64,000 nucleotides of DNA from NCBI RefSeq assembly GCF_013170805.1, contig NZ_CP051293.1:434001-498000 (forward strand), in the 5' to 3' direction. A program made the position numbers and the translations under genes. The number at the start of each line of letters is the position of its first letter. Within the stretch, counting starts at the first letter, position 1. This document shows, piece by piece, positions 55,640 through 64,000 of the stretch. The notes under the pieces were generated by a model. The model worked only from the letters and a program-made list of their open reading frames with translations. It was not told the DNA's origin and ran no database searches. The DNA comes from Mesorhizobium sp. NZP2077. Its GTDB lineage: Bacteria; Pseudomonadota; Alphaproteobacteria; Rhizobiales; Rhizobiaceae.

Positions 55640-58429
55640 ATGCGGCATTTTGAAATACAGCTTCCGAACAGCCGTTCGGAGTACGATGGCGAGAAGATTG
55701 CTTTGTTGCGGCGAAGGGCGCGGCAAATCCATCCATGGTTTATTAGCTTACTTGCAACTACAGCGCTGGCGTTGCTGCCCAATTCGGCAGCCTTGGCGGC
55801 TTGCGTGCTGGTTCCGTCGGCGGGGAATACCACCTTCACCTGCGACAGCGGCGATTCGGGCGGCAGCCTCACCGATACCAGCGGCGACAACACGCTGAAT
55901 TTTCCCGCCGGCGGCACCGGCCAAATAAGCGGCAGTGTCACCTTTGGCGTCGGCACGGACCGCATCAACATGCAGTCCGGCACCATTACCGGCGCGGTCG
56001 ACCAGGGCGACGGCACGGATTTCTTCACCATCGGTGGCGGCACGGTCGCCGGCAATGTCCAGCAAGGCGCCGGCATCGACGATTTCAACATGAGCGGTGG
56101 CCAGATCGGATCGCTCAACCAGGGCGACGGGCTGGACACCTTCACCATGACGGGCGGCCGCATCGTCGATTTCTTCGACGATGGCGATCATGCGGTGATG
56201 ACCGGCGGCCGCATCGGCCGAGTCAACATGAAGCTCGACAAGAACTATTTCAACATGTCCGGCGGCACCATTGACCGCAACCTCGTCACCGGCTTCGACC
56301 AGGACACCATCATCCTCTCCGGCGGCACGATCGGCGGCAACATCAGCGTCAGCGGCGGCAATGACAGTGTGACCATCACCGGCGGCACGGTCGGCGGCGA
56401 TGTGCTGATGAGCTTTGGCGCCGACAATTTCGTCTGGAATGGCGGCGGCATCATCTATGGTTCCGTCGACCTCGGCGGCGACAACGACACCGCCAAGCTC
56501 AGCAACCTCACCAACGCCAATCTCGGCGACACCAACGCGATCACCGGCGGTGCGGGTACCGACACGCTCACCTTCGACAACGTCAAGCTGGACGGCATTG
56601 CCAGGGTCCAGAACTGGGAGACCATCAACGCCAACAATGACACCGAACTGACGCTGGACGGCAATCTGGTGCTCGGCGACAGCGGCACCGGCACCGGTAC
56701 GCTCAATGTCGACTCAGCGAGCACGCTCTATGGCGGCGGCTTCAACGCATCGATCCAGGCCTTTACAGCGGGCCAGATGGCCGAAGTGATGAACGCCGGC
56801 CGCATCGACCTGACCAACGGCACAACCGGCGCCACTGACCGTCTGACGATATCGGGCAATTACACCGGGCTTGGCGGCCTGCTGCTCATCCAGACCGAAC
56901 TTGGCGACGACAACTCTGCTTCCGACCGGCTGGTCCTTTCGGGCGGGACCGCCTCCGGATCGACCGGCATTGCGGTGGTCAATGTCGGTGGCGCCGGCGC
57001 ACAGACCACCGCCGACGGTATCATGGTCGTGCAGGCGACCAACGGCGCCACATCCAGCGCGAGCGCCTTTGCCCTGGACGCGCCGGTCGCGGCGGGTGCC
57101 TTCGAATATTATCTGTTCAAGGGCGGCGTCAGCGCCGGCAGCGACGAGAACTGGTATCTGCGCTCGACGCTGAATACGCCGGCGACGCCGGCAGCCGCTC
57201 CGCCAGCGCTGGAACCCACCCCGCAGCCGGAACCCGAACCGCCAGCGGCCGAGCCACCACCACCGCCACCGTCCGAGCTTCCGCCGGTGCCAGTGCCGAC
57301 CGAGGGCGACATCAACAATCCGCCGGTCGATCCGACACCGCCGGTACAGGCCAGCGACCCGCAACCCGAGCCGCCGCCACCACCACCACCGGCGCCACCC
57401 GCAGACCCGCCGCCACCTCCACCGGTGGTGCCGACCGCAGTGCCGGATTTGCCAACTCCGGCACCCGGCGAGCAGATTCTGCTCTACCGTATCGAGGTTC
57501 CGGTCGATTCGGCCTTACCGCCGGTGGCCGAGCACCTGGCGATGACGACGCTCGGCACCTTCCATGAACGGCGTGGCGAGCAGAGCTTGCTGTCGGACAA
57601 CGAGATGTCACCGGTCTGGGGCCGCATTTTTGGTCAGGACGCCAAGATGGGTTGGTCGGGAACGGTGTCGCCTTCCTTCGACGGCACCCTGTTCGGCCTT
57701 CAGGCAGGCTTCGACGTGTTCGGCCGCGAGACCGCCGCGGGCGGAATCGATCGCGCCGGCCTGTTCGTCGCCTATGCCAGCATGCGCGGCGACGTCCGCG
57801 GCCAGGCGCTGGGACAGAACGACCTGTCCGTCGGCAAGCTCGACATCAACGGCACCAGCGTTGGCGGCTACTGGACCCGCATCGGCCAGGGCGGCTGGTA
57901 CCTGGATGGCGTCTTGATGGCCACCTTCTTCGGCGGCAACGCGGCGTCGTCACGCGACATCGGCATCGATGTCGGCGGCACCGGCGTCACCGCATCGCTG
58001 GAAGGCGGCTATCCCATAGCACTAGCGCAGGGCTGGACGCTCGAGCCGCAGGCACAACTGGTCTGGCAGCATCTGTCGCTCGACGATACCAACGATCGCT
58101 TCTCGTCGATCTCGTTCGACACCGACAGCAGCGTCACCGGCCGGCTGGGCGCGCGGCTGCAAGGCGAGACAACGATCAACGGCATGGCGCTGCAGCCTTA
58201 CCTCAAAGCCAACATCTGGCATGATTTCGGCGACACCGACACTGTCAGCTTCGACACCACCGACATTTCGACCGAGGGCCGATCGACCTCGTTCGAGTTC
58301 GGCGGCGGTGTCGTGGCCAAGGTGACAGACAAGGTCAGCATCTTCGCCACCGGCGACTACACCACCAATCTCGGCGGTGACAAGCGCCGCATCCTCAAGG
58401 GCAATCTGGGATTCAGCGTGAAGTGGTGA
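55640..58429 (+). CDS. Autotransporter with beta-helix passenger and Pro-rich linker
   Basis: 929 residues. A long, positively charged N-terminus and hydrophobic stretch (about 30-53, ending LAAC) look like an extended Sec signal. The passenger (about 54-500) is Gly/Asp/Asn-rich with repeated units such as GGTIGG, FTMTGGRI and FNMSGGTI, as in beta-helical surface proteins. Residues about 511-608 are a Pro-rich linker (PEPEPPAAEPPPPPP and similar). The last about 290 residues form a beta-barrel domain ending in FSVKW, with the terminal aromatic needed for outer-membrane insertion. Likely surface exposed; adhesion or secretion role is inferred from the family. Confidence 0.88.
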   Translation: MRHFEIQLPNSRSEYDGEKIALLRRRARQIHPWFISLLATTALALLPNSAALAACVLVPSAGNTTFTCDSGDSGGSLTDTSGDNTLNFPAGGTGQISGSVTFGVGTDRINMQSGTITGAVDQGDGTDFFTIGGGTVAGNVQQGAGIDDFNMSGGQIGSLNQGDGLDTFTMTGGRIVDFFDDGDHAVMTGGRIGRVNMKLDKNYFNMSGGTIDRNLVTGFDQDTIILSGGTIGGNISVSGGNDSVTITGGTVGGDVLMSFGADNFVWNGGGIIYGSVDLGGDNDTAKLSNLTNANLGDTNAITGGAGTDTLTFDNVKLDGIARVQNWETINANNDTELTLDGNLVLGDSGTGTGTLNVDSASTLYGGGFNASIQAFTAGQMAEVMNAGRIDLTNGTTGATDRLTISGNYTGLGGLLLIQTELGDDNSASDRLVLSGGTASGSTGIAVVNVGGAGAQTTADGIMVVQATNGATSSASAFALDAPVAAGAFEYYLFKGGVSAGSDENWYLRSTLNTPATPAAAPPALEPTPQPEPEPPAAEPPPPPPSELPPVPVPTEGDINNPPVDPTPPVQASDPQPEPPPPPPPAPPADPPPPPPVVPTAVPDLPTPAPGEQILLYRIEVPVDSALPPVAEHLAMTTLGTFHERRGEQSLLSDNEMSPVWGRIFGQDAKMGWSGTVSPSFDGTLFGLQAGFDVFGRETAAGGIDRAGLFVAYASMRGDVRGQALGQNDLSVGKLDINGTSVGGYWTRIGQGGWYLDGVLMATFFGGNAASSRDIGIDVGGTGVTASLEGGYPIALAQGWTLEPQAQLVWQHLSLDDTNDRFSSISFDTDSSVTGRLGARLQGETTINGMALQPYLKANIWHDFGDTDTVSFDTTDISTEGRSTSFEFGGGVVAKVTDKVSIFATGDYTTNLGGDKRRILKGNLGFSVKW

Positions 58430-58433
58430 ATCA

Positions 58434-58470
58434 GACCATCTGAAAACCGGAAGCCGGTTTTCAGATGGTC
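58434..58470. repeat. Perfect 17-bp inverted repeat between convergent genes
   Basis: GACCATCTGAAAACCGG (58434-58450) and its exact complement CCGGTTTTCAGATGGTC (58454-58470) flank a 3-nt loop. It could end transcription of both convergent neighbours, but lacks a T tract on either side, so a dispersed repeat is equally likely. The AAAACCGG core also occurs near 18070 and 60455. Confidence 0.8.
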
Positions 58471-58485
58471 GAAAAGAAAGGCCGC

Positions 58486-59109
58486 CTAATTGCCCGAGCG
58501 CATCGCCACCGTGGCGATGCCGGCGCCGACCAGCAGTGTGCCGCCGGTGCGGTTGAAGATGCGGATCGCCTTGGGATTGCGCACGACATTGCGGGCGCGC
58601 GCCGCGATCAGCGCGTAGCCGAAGGCGTTGGCGAAGGCGAGCACCAGGAAGGTCGTCTCGAAGATCAGCATCTGCGTCCAGAAATTGGCATGCCTTTCGA
58701 GGAACTGCGGCAGGAAGGCGACGAAGAAGGTGATGCTTTTCGGGTTGAGCGCGGTGACCAGCCAGGCATGCGCCATCATCTTGGCTGAAGACGCCTTGTC
58801 GGTGCGCGGTTCTGCCTTCAGCGCGCCGCCGGCGCGGAACAGCTTGACGCCGAGATAGATCAGATAGCCGGCGCCGATCAGCTTCAGGACGGTGAAGACA
58901 CCAGCGGAAGCGGCGAGCAGCGCGCCGATGCCCAGCATCGACAAGGTCATGGCGGTGAAGTCGCCGAGCGCCACGCCGACTGCCATCGGCAAGGCGGTGC
59001 GCCAGCCCTGACCCAGCGCATAGGACACGACCAGCAGGATGGTTGGACCCGGAATGATGAGGAGGATGGTCGACGCGGCGGCGAAAGCGGCCCAGTTTTC
59101 GAAGGACAT
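58486..59109 (-). CDS. LysE-family amino-acid exporter
   Basis: 207 residues from the ATG at 59109, where the family N-terminus begins; the extra open frame above lacks similarity. Six hydrophobic segments, with LLIIPGPTILLVVSYALGQGWRTALP as the conserved LysE/RhtB signature. It exports amino acids or homoserine derivatives. Unlinked to a LysR or biosynthetic gene here. Confidence 0.92.
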   Translation of the reverse strand: MSFENWAAFAAASTILLIIPGPTILLVVSYALGQGWRTALPMAVGVALGDFTAMTLSMLGIGALLAASAGVFTVLKLIGAGYLIYLGVKLFRAGGALKAEPRTDKASSAKMMAHAWLVTALNPKSITFFVAFLPQFLERHANFWTQMLIFETTFLVLAFANAFGYALIAARARNVVRNPKAIRIFNRTGGTLLVGAGIATVAMRSGN

Positions 59110-59266
59110 GGCTGTCTCCCTTGGGTTAAGGAAAAGGATAAATCCTGAACCCCGGGAGAATGTAAAGAGGCCCGATTTTCGTTTTTTACGCAATTGCGGG
59201 CGGAAGATCGCCACACGCCTTTCCTGGAATTGCCGCGCTATCAATTGCGCCAAAGGCAGGTCGGCG

Positions 59267-59389
59267 TCAGTTCGCGCCGCTCAGCGTGCTCACTATATCG
59301 GCGAGGCTGACATCGGCACCGAGAACCGATGCGGCCGCGACAATGGCAGCGCCGAAAAGCTTGATGTCGGTTTTTAACGTCTTGCACAT
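59267..59389 (-). CDS. Possible 40-residue hydrophobic peptide
   Basis: MCKTLKTDIKLFGAAIVAAA start, then a hydrophobic region and DIVSTLSGAN end; read on the minus strand from ATG at 59389 to TGA at 59267-59269. A weak AGGGG lies upstream. One membrane-spanning-like segment. It is the only coding-like signal in the gap between the LysE gene and the transpeptidase. Too short for composition tests to be decisive. Confidence 0.4.
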   Translation of the reverse strand: MCKTLKTDIKLFGAAIVAAASVLGADVSLADIVSTLSGAN

Positions 59390-59627
59390 GGAGGCCCCTC
59401 GCTGATCGCCTGATGGATAGAAAAGGCCGGTGCTGGGATTATGACCCGACCTGGGTCTTTTTGTGCAGGAGCGCTCGGCGGGCGGTCAGCCGGCACCACC
59501 TGATGCCGCCAGGAACCGCGCAAATGCAGGCAGCGCAAGGCATTCACGCTTTATCAACCATGAATGATGAAAATGCCCGCTATCCGGCCGGACCGTGCTT
59601 CCCGCCGACAGCGTAGGGTTTGGGTAC

Positions 59628-60398
59628 ATGCGTGAGTTGCCGCAAGGTCTGACGCCGCCACGAAACGGCGACGCAATCGAAACCGATCATCCTCTTTCCC
59701 GCCGCGCCATCCTGTCAGGGGCAGGCGCGCTGGCGCTGCTCAGCGCCGCCGGCTGTTCGACCTCGGGCGACGGCGGTATGCCGATGCTCCAGCTCGACAA
59801 TACGGTCACCGGTTCAGTTCCGCCAATGCGGCCCGCGATCAGCGTCGACAAGAACATCACCAGTGCCGATGTCATGTATGCCGCTTTGACCGACAACGGC
59901 TTCAATGTGCCTGAGGTGCCCTATCTCAAGGTCAAGCCGGAATTCCGCCGCCAGATCGTCGTCGACACCACCGGCGAGGCGCCCGGTACCATCGTCGTCC
60001 ATCTCAAGGAGCGCATGCTCTATCTCGTCCAGCCGGGCGGCGACGCCATCCGCTACGGCGTCGGCATCGGCAAGGACGGCTTCCGCTGGTCTGGCCGCGC
60101 CAACATCCAGTATGGCCGGGAATGGCCGGTCTGGACGCCGCCGCCGGAGATGATCCAGCGCAAGCCCGAACTGGTGAAGTGGCAAGGCGGCCAGCCCGGC
60201 GGCCTCACCAACCCGCTCGGCGCGCGGGCGCTCTACATCTACCAGGACGGCAAGGACACCGGCTACCGCATCCACGGCTCACCCGAATGGTGGAGCATCG
60301 GCCAGGCGATGTCGTCGGGCTGCGTGCGCCTGATCAACCAGGACATCATCGACCTCTATAGCCGGGTCTCGAAGAAAAACCCGGTCGTCGTCATGTGA
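59628..60398 (+). CDS. L,D-transpeptidase with Tat/lipoprotein signal
   Basis: 256 residues from the ATG at 59628. The N-terminus has twin arginines (Arg25-Arg26) followed by a hydrophobic stretch and a lipobox ending at Cys43 (SAAGC). The YkuD domain has IHGSPEWWSIG and the catalytic Cys/His motif MSSGCVRL. It forms 3-3 peptidoglycan cross-links or attaches proteins to peptidoglycan in the periplasm. A strong terminator follows. Such genes are abundant in Rhizobiales, where 3-3 links dominate polar growth. Confidence 0.9.
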   Translation: MRELPQGLTPPRNGDAIETDHPLSRRAILSGAGALALLSAAGCSTSGDGGMPMLQLDNTVTGSVPPMRPAISVDKNITSADVMYAALTDNGFNVPEVPYLKVKPEFRRQIVVDTTGEAPGTIVVHLKERMLYLVQPGGDAIRYGVGIGKDGFRWSGRANIQYGREWPVWTPPPEMIQRKPELVKWQGGQPGGLTNPLGARALYIYQDGKDTGYRIHGSPEWWSIGQAMSSGCVRLINQDIIDLYSRVSKKNPVVVM

Positions 60399-60405
60399 TC
60401 GTTTG

Positions 60406-60427
60406 AGCGGCCGACGCGGCCGCTTTT
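60406..60427 (+). terminator. Rho-independent terminator after the L,D-transpeptidase
   Basis: AGCGGCCG (60406-60413) and CGGCCGCT (60417-60424) form a perfect 8-bp stem with a 3-nt loop followed by TTT. Confidence 0.8.
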
Positions 60428-60440
60428 ATCGTCCCGTTCG

Positions 60441-60512
60441 AGCAGGATCTTTGCCGAAACCGGTTTCCACCCTCGGGTCAGACCCGAGGGCAGGCTTTTC
60501 GGGATCACGCTC
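60441..60512. repeat. Dispersed intergenic palindromic repeat
   Basis: Contains a perfect 9-bp inverted repeat, CCCTCGGGT (60470-60478) and ACCCGAGGG (60482-60490), flanked by GCCGAAACCGGTTTCC on the left and GGCTTTTCGGGATCACGCTC on the right. The arrangement is that of a repeat type seen widely between rhizobial genes; related cores occur near 18070 and 58443 in this window. Non-coding. Confidence 0.65.
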
Positions 60513-60587
60513 CTGAATCCCCCGTTGCGCGATGCGGCAAGACAGGCCAAGGTGCCTTGAAAACCATCGCCTCGGGAGACGTCAGGA

Positions 60588-61754
60588 ATGGCCGAAACTT
60601 TTGTTATCGCGCAGGGCGGCGGCCCGACCGCCGTCATCAACCAGACCGTGGTCGGTGCCACGCTGGAGATCCGCAAGCGGCATCCCGGCGCCAAGGTGCT
60701 GGGATCTATCCATGGCGTGCGCGGCATTCGTGACGGCAATTATGTCGACCTTTCCGCCATACCGGAGGATCGGCTGCGGCTGATAGCCGGAACGCCGAGT
60801 GCTGCCCTTGGATCAACGCGCGACAAGCCGGATGCGGCCTATTGCGATGTGATCCTCAACGGCCTGAAGAAGGCCGGGGCCGATGCCTTCATCTATATCG
60901 GTGGCAACGACACGTCGGGGACACAGCAGATCCTGACCGACGCCGCCGGCGGCTCCATCGCTTTCGTCCATGCGCCAAAAACCATCGACAATGATCTGGA
61001 GGAGAACGACCATACGCCCGGCTTCATCTCGGCGGCCGAGTTCGTCGCCGGCGCTTTCCTGTCCGTCGATCTCGATTTTCGCGCCTTGCCTGGCATCTAT
61101 GTCGGCATCGTGATGGGCCGGCACGCCGGCTTCCTGACTGCGGCGGCCGCGGCCTGGCAGCTCGACCACGACAGCGGTCCGCACCTGGTTTACGTGCCGG
61201 AACGGCCGTTCTCAGCCGCCGGCTTCATCGACGACGTGCGCGCCACGCTCGACCGCCACAAGCGCTGCATCGTCGCCGTTTCGGAAGGGGTGAGCACCGC
61301 CGACGGCAAAGCGCTGGTCGAAAGCCTAGTGCCGCCGGACAAGCTGGAGCGCGACGCGCATGGCAACATCAAGCTGTCGGGCAGCGACCTGCCGGCCGCA
61401 CTCGAGCGCGCATTGGCCGAGGGCCTGCCGGGCAAGCGGGCGCGCGTCGACGCGCTCGGTTACATGCCGCGCGGCTATATCGGCGCCATCAGCGCCGTCG
61501 ACGCGCAGGAGGCCTTCGACGCCGGCGCCTTCGCCGTCTCCGTCGCCGAACAGGGCGGCGGCTCGGTGGCGCTGCAATATGATGGCACAAAGACGGTGCT
61601 GAAGAAGGTGCCACTGAAGAACGTCGCCGGCAAGACCCGCCACATGCCGGACAATTTCATGAAGCCCGACGTCAACCAGCTGTCCGAGGCCGGCATGGCC
61701 TATCTCAAGCGGCTGGTGCCGGAAAAATACAAGGTCGGGAAGCCGTTCGTCTGA
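60588..61754 (+). CDS. pfp: 6-phosphofructokinase, PPi-dependent type
   Basis: 388 residues. PFK fold with GGGPTAVINQTVVGA at the N-terminus, GGNDTSGT in the nucleotide/PPi site and APKTIDNDLEEND, the PKTIDND signature of PPi-PFKs. It interconverts fructose 6-phosphate and fructose 1,6-bisphosphate. GGGAG lies before the ATG. The stop overlaps the downstream MBL-fold gene (TGATG), so the two are translationally coupled. Confidence 0.92.
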   Translation: MAETFVIAQGGGPTAVINQTVVGATLEIRKRHPGAKVLGSIHGVRGIRDGNYVDLSAIPEDRLRLIAGTPSAALGSTRDKPDAAYCDVILNGLKKAGADAFIYIGGNDTSGTQQILTDAAGGSIAFVHAPKTIDNDLEENDHTPGFISAAEFVAGAFLSVDLDFRALPGIYVGIVMGRHAGFLTAAAAAWQLDHDSGPHLVYVPERPFSAAGFIDDVRATLDRHKRCIVAVSEGVSTADGKALVESLVPPDKLERDAHGNIKLSGSDLPAALERALAEGLPGKRARVDALGYMPRGYIGAISAVDAQEAFDAGAFAVSVAEQGGGSVALQYDGTKTVLKKVPLKNVAGKTRHMPDNFMKPDVNQLSEAGMAYLKRLVPEKYKVGKPFV

Positions 61755-62476
61755 TGCATGCTCACTGGTTCAGCAAGAGCATCGTCGACGACAAGACGAC
61801 GATGCTGACCGAGCCGTTCGTGCATGACTATGTGCGCGCCAACATCTGGCATCTGCGCGACCGCGACGCGGACCTTTTGGTCGACACCGGCATGGGCATC
61901 TGTCCGCTGGCGCCGGAGATCGAGACGCCTAAGGGCAAGCCGCTGCTGGTCGTCGCCACACACATCCATCTCGACCATGTCGGCTCGCTGCACGAATTTT
62001 CATGGCGGGCCGGGCCGAAGATGAGCGCAGCGCAATTCGAGAGCATGGATGAGGCCGCGACCTACGCCTACATGTTCCATGATCTCGAAGGCGCCGTTTC
62101 GAAACTGCCAATGCCGGGCTGGAAGTCGTTCGACTACAAGATCCCATCGGCGCCGCTGACGCGAACCCTCGATGAGGGCGACGTGATCGATCTCGGCGAC
62201 CGGCAATTCCGCGTCCTGCATCTGCCCGGGCATTCGCCGGATTCGATCGCGCTGTTCGACGAGGCCGACGGCCTGTTTTTCAGCGGCGACGCCATCTACG
62301 ACGACACACTGATCGACTCGCTGCCGGATTCCGACCGTGCCGCCTATATCAACACCATGCAGCGGCTGCTCGACCTGCCGATCCGAGTCGGTCATGGTGG
62401 CCACGGGCCGAGCTTCGACGGCAAACGTATGCGTGAGATTGCAACGGCTTACATCAGACAGACCGGCGATATCTGA
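61754..62476 (+). CDS. MBL-fold metallo-hydrolase
   Basis: 240 residues. The zinc motif is His70-x-His72-x-Asp74-His75 (THIHLDHVGS), with further ligands expected at LHLPGHSPDS and FSGDAIYDD. The fold covers lactonases, glyoxalase II and other hydrolases. Its coupling to phosphofructokinase hints at a sugar-phosphate or glyoxal-related substrate, but that is inference. Confidence 0.88.
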   Translation: MHAHWFSKSIVDDKTTMLTEPFVHDYVRANIWHLRDRDADLLVDTGMGICPLAPEIETPKGKPLLVVATHIHLDHVGSLHEFSWRAGPKMSAAQFESMDEAATYAYMFHDLEGAVSKLPMPGWKSFDYKIPSAPLTRTLDEGDVIDLGDRQFRVLHLPGHSPDSIALFDEADGLFFSGDAIYDDTLIDSLPDSDRAAYINTMQRLLDLPIRVGHGGHGPSFDGKRMREIATAYIRQTGDI

Positions 62477-62733
62477 CCTTCGCGAAGACCGTGCGCTGGC
62501 AGGAATGATCGCCAGGCGGTCGGGTGCTCATCGGCTCACAAAGAATTAAATCTTTGTAATATAACCGAAAAAACCTAATTCGCCCGCATCCGCATCCTAG
62601 ATTCCGGTTTCATCGACCTGAACGGCTGCTGCTTGAAGCGAGACAGGCAGCCGCGACGGCCGGTACGCCGAATGGGCCGCTTCCCCTCCCAAGGCCACGG
62701 CGCCGAACCCAATGTCTCGCACGGACAACGACC

Positions 62734-64000
62734 ATGTCATCTCTCAACATCCTTCGCAGACATCGCGTCGCCGCATTGCTGGGCGCCGCCCTCATCGTCA
62801 GCCCCTTCGTCGTTTCGTTTGCTCAAAGTGCCGGTAATACAGGCGTGAGCAACGTTGTCGCGACGACCCAGACCCCTGTTGCCGGCATTACGGCGCCCAA
62901 CGGCTCCTTTGCACCGATCGTAGCGGCCGACAAGCCTGCAGTGGTGACGATTACCACCGTCATGAAAGCACAGCCGGCAAGCGCCGATGACGGGATGCCT
63001 CTCGGCAACTCGCCGTTCGACCAATACTTCCGCCAGTTCTTCGGTGACCAGGGCAGGCCCGCTCCGCAGACACCACCGCAACAGGCGCAACGCGCCGAAG
63101 CACTCGGTTCCGGCTTCATCGTCGATGCCGAGGGTGCCATCGTCACCAACAACCACGTTGTCGACGGCGCTTCCTCGATCAAGGTGACGCTCGATGACGG
63201 CACCGAACTTCCCGCCAAACTCGTCGGCCGCGACGCCAAGAACGACCTTGCCGTGCTAAAGATCAAAGCCGACAAACCCTTGCCGACGGTCAAATGGGGC
63301 GACTCCGACAAGTTGATGACCGGCGACCAGGTGCTGGCGATCGGCAATCCGTTCGGCATCGGCACCACCGTTACTGCCGGCATCGTTTCGGCACGCGGCC
63401 GCGATCTGCACAGCGGACCGTTCGACGATTTCATCCAAATCGACGCGCCGATCAACCACGGCAATTCCGGCGGCCCACTGGTCGATGTGAACGGCAATGT
63501 CGTCGGCATCAACGCGGCGATCTATTCGCCCAATGGCGGCAGTGTCGGTGTCGGCTTCGCCATCCCATCCGACCAGGCCCAGAAGGTCGTCGCCAAGCTC
63601 GAGAAGGACGGCTCGATCCAATACGGCTATCTCGGTGTCGAGATCCAGCCGGTGACGCCTGACGTGGCCAGCGCCATCGGACTCGATCATCCCGGCGGCG
63701 CGCTGGTTTCGAAGGTCAATGACAGTTCGCCCGCGGCCAGCGCCGGCGTCGAGACTGGCGACGTCATCACCGGCTTCGCCGGACAGGACGTGAAGGACCC
63801 CAAGGACCTGTCGCGGGCTGTCGCCGATGTGGCGCCCGGCGCCAAGGAGCCGCTTGATGTCTGGCGCAAGGGCAAAGCGATGCAGATTTCCGTCGATGTC
63901 GGGCAAAACAGCGACGACGTGAAGACCGCATCGACGGATGACTCCAGCGCGCCGAGCGCCGGACAGGGCGCGCGCGCGCCGGCGATCGGCCTCGGTCTGA
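62734..64000 (+). CDS. Do-family serine protease (DegP/DegQ type), 3'-truncated by window
   Basis: The reading frame from ATG 62734 is still open at the window end (422 codons). A signal peptide occupies about residues 1-33 (RRHRVAALLGAALIVSPFVVSFAQS). The trypsin-like triad is His141 (TNNHVVDG), Asp171 (KNDLAVLK) and Ser245 (GNSGGP), and the first PDZ domain starts about residue 285 (GYLGVEIQP). A second PDZ and the C-terminus are outside the window. Periplasmic protease/chaperone that degrades misfolded envelope proteins. Confidence 0.93.
   Translation, partial: MSSLNILRRHRVAALLGAALIVSPFVVSFAQSAGNTGVSNVVATTQTPVAGITAPNGSFAPIVAADKPAVVTITTVMKAQPASADDGMPLGNSPFDQYFRQFFGDQGRPAPQTPPQQAQRAEALGSGFIVDAEGAIVTNNHVVDGASSIKVTLDDGTELPAKLVGRDAKNDLAVLKIKADKPLPTVKWGDSDKLMTGDQVLAIGNPFGIGTTVTAGIVSARGRDLHSGPFDDFIQIDAPINHGNSGGPLVDVNGNVVGINAAIYSPNGGSVGVGFAIPSDQAQKVVAKLEKDGSIQYGYLGVEIQPVTPDVASAIGLDHPGGALVSKVNDSSPAASAGVETGDVITGFAGQDVKDPKDLSRAVADVAPGAKEPLDVWRKGKAMQISVDVGQNSDDVKTASTDDSSAPSAGQGARAPAIGLGL

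Overview
The window is GC-rich, densely coded chromosomal DNA of an alphaproteobacterium. Gene order and protein character point to Rhizobiales, most likely Mesorhizobium or a close Phyllobacteriaceae relative (inference). The signs are: a ChvG-type kinase end followed by a short HprK, a mannose-type EIIA and HPr; ahcY next to a DivL-like kinase; addB-addA; trpF-trpB-trpA-accD-folC; and infC, rpmI-rplT, pheS-pheT. Several palindromic intergenic repeats are also of a kind seen in rhizobial genomes. No tRNA, rRNA, CRISPR, prophage or insertion sequence was seen.

Layout. 1-3085: end of a sensor kinase, a regulatory PTS set (hprK, EIIA, HPr) and ahcY behind a perfect inverted-repeat operator. 3219-15113: divL (tyrosine at the usual phospho-histidine position), a tsaE-amgK fusion, murU, addB, addA and trxA; the middle four ORFs overlap by 4 bp at each junction. 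15197-16262: a cupin and a vapBC toxin-antitoxin pair. 16274-22073 (minus): glyoxalase-like protein, folC, accD, trpA, trpB, trpF. 22186-25771: small conserved gene, YgjP-like metallopeptidase, DUF2852 protein, BenE transporter and an alpha/beta hydrolase. 25993-32263: translation block with infC (AUU start), a methyltransferase, rpmI-rplT, pheS, a GFA-family gene between pheS and pheT, and pheT. 32276-38524: 2OG-Fe(II) oxygenase, nucleotidyltransferase, a 188-bp inverted-repeat element, a divergent aldo/keto reductase-LysR pair, a Gfo/Idh oxidoreductase and a large FAD dehydrogenase. 38717-41321: three small unknown genes ending in a dapA paralogue, then a poorly resolved minus-strand lipoprotein region.

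41467-50299 is the most coherent accessory block. It is a minus-strand operon (cdhC, HD-domain protein, cdhA, acyl-CoA dehydrogenase, NDP-forming acyl-CoA synthetase, caiD-like hydratase) diverging from a GlxA/CdhR-type regulator. Read as a pathway, it takes gamma-butyrobetaine through CoA thioesters to L-carnitine, 3-dehydrocarnitine and glycine betaine. A comparable multistep route is known in Sinorhizobium meliloti. The unusual points here are the HD-domain protein and the absence of a recognisable thioesterase.

50314-64000: a small gene, xylA and xylB separated by a divergent SnoaL-like gene, a TPR (TTC38-like) protein, a large autotransporter with a proline-rich linker, a LysE exporter, a possible 40-residue peptide, a Tat/lipoprotein L,D-transpeptidase, PPi-type phosphofructokinase with a coupled metallo-beta-lactamase-fold hydrolase, and the first 422 codons of a Do-family periplasmic protease cut by the window end.
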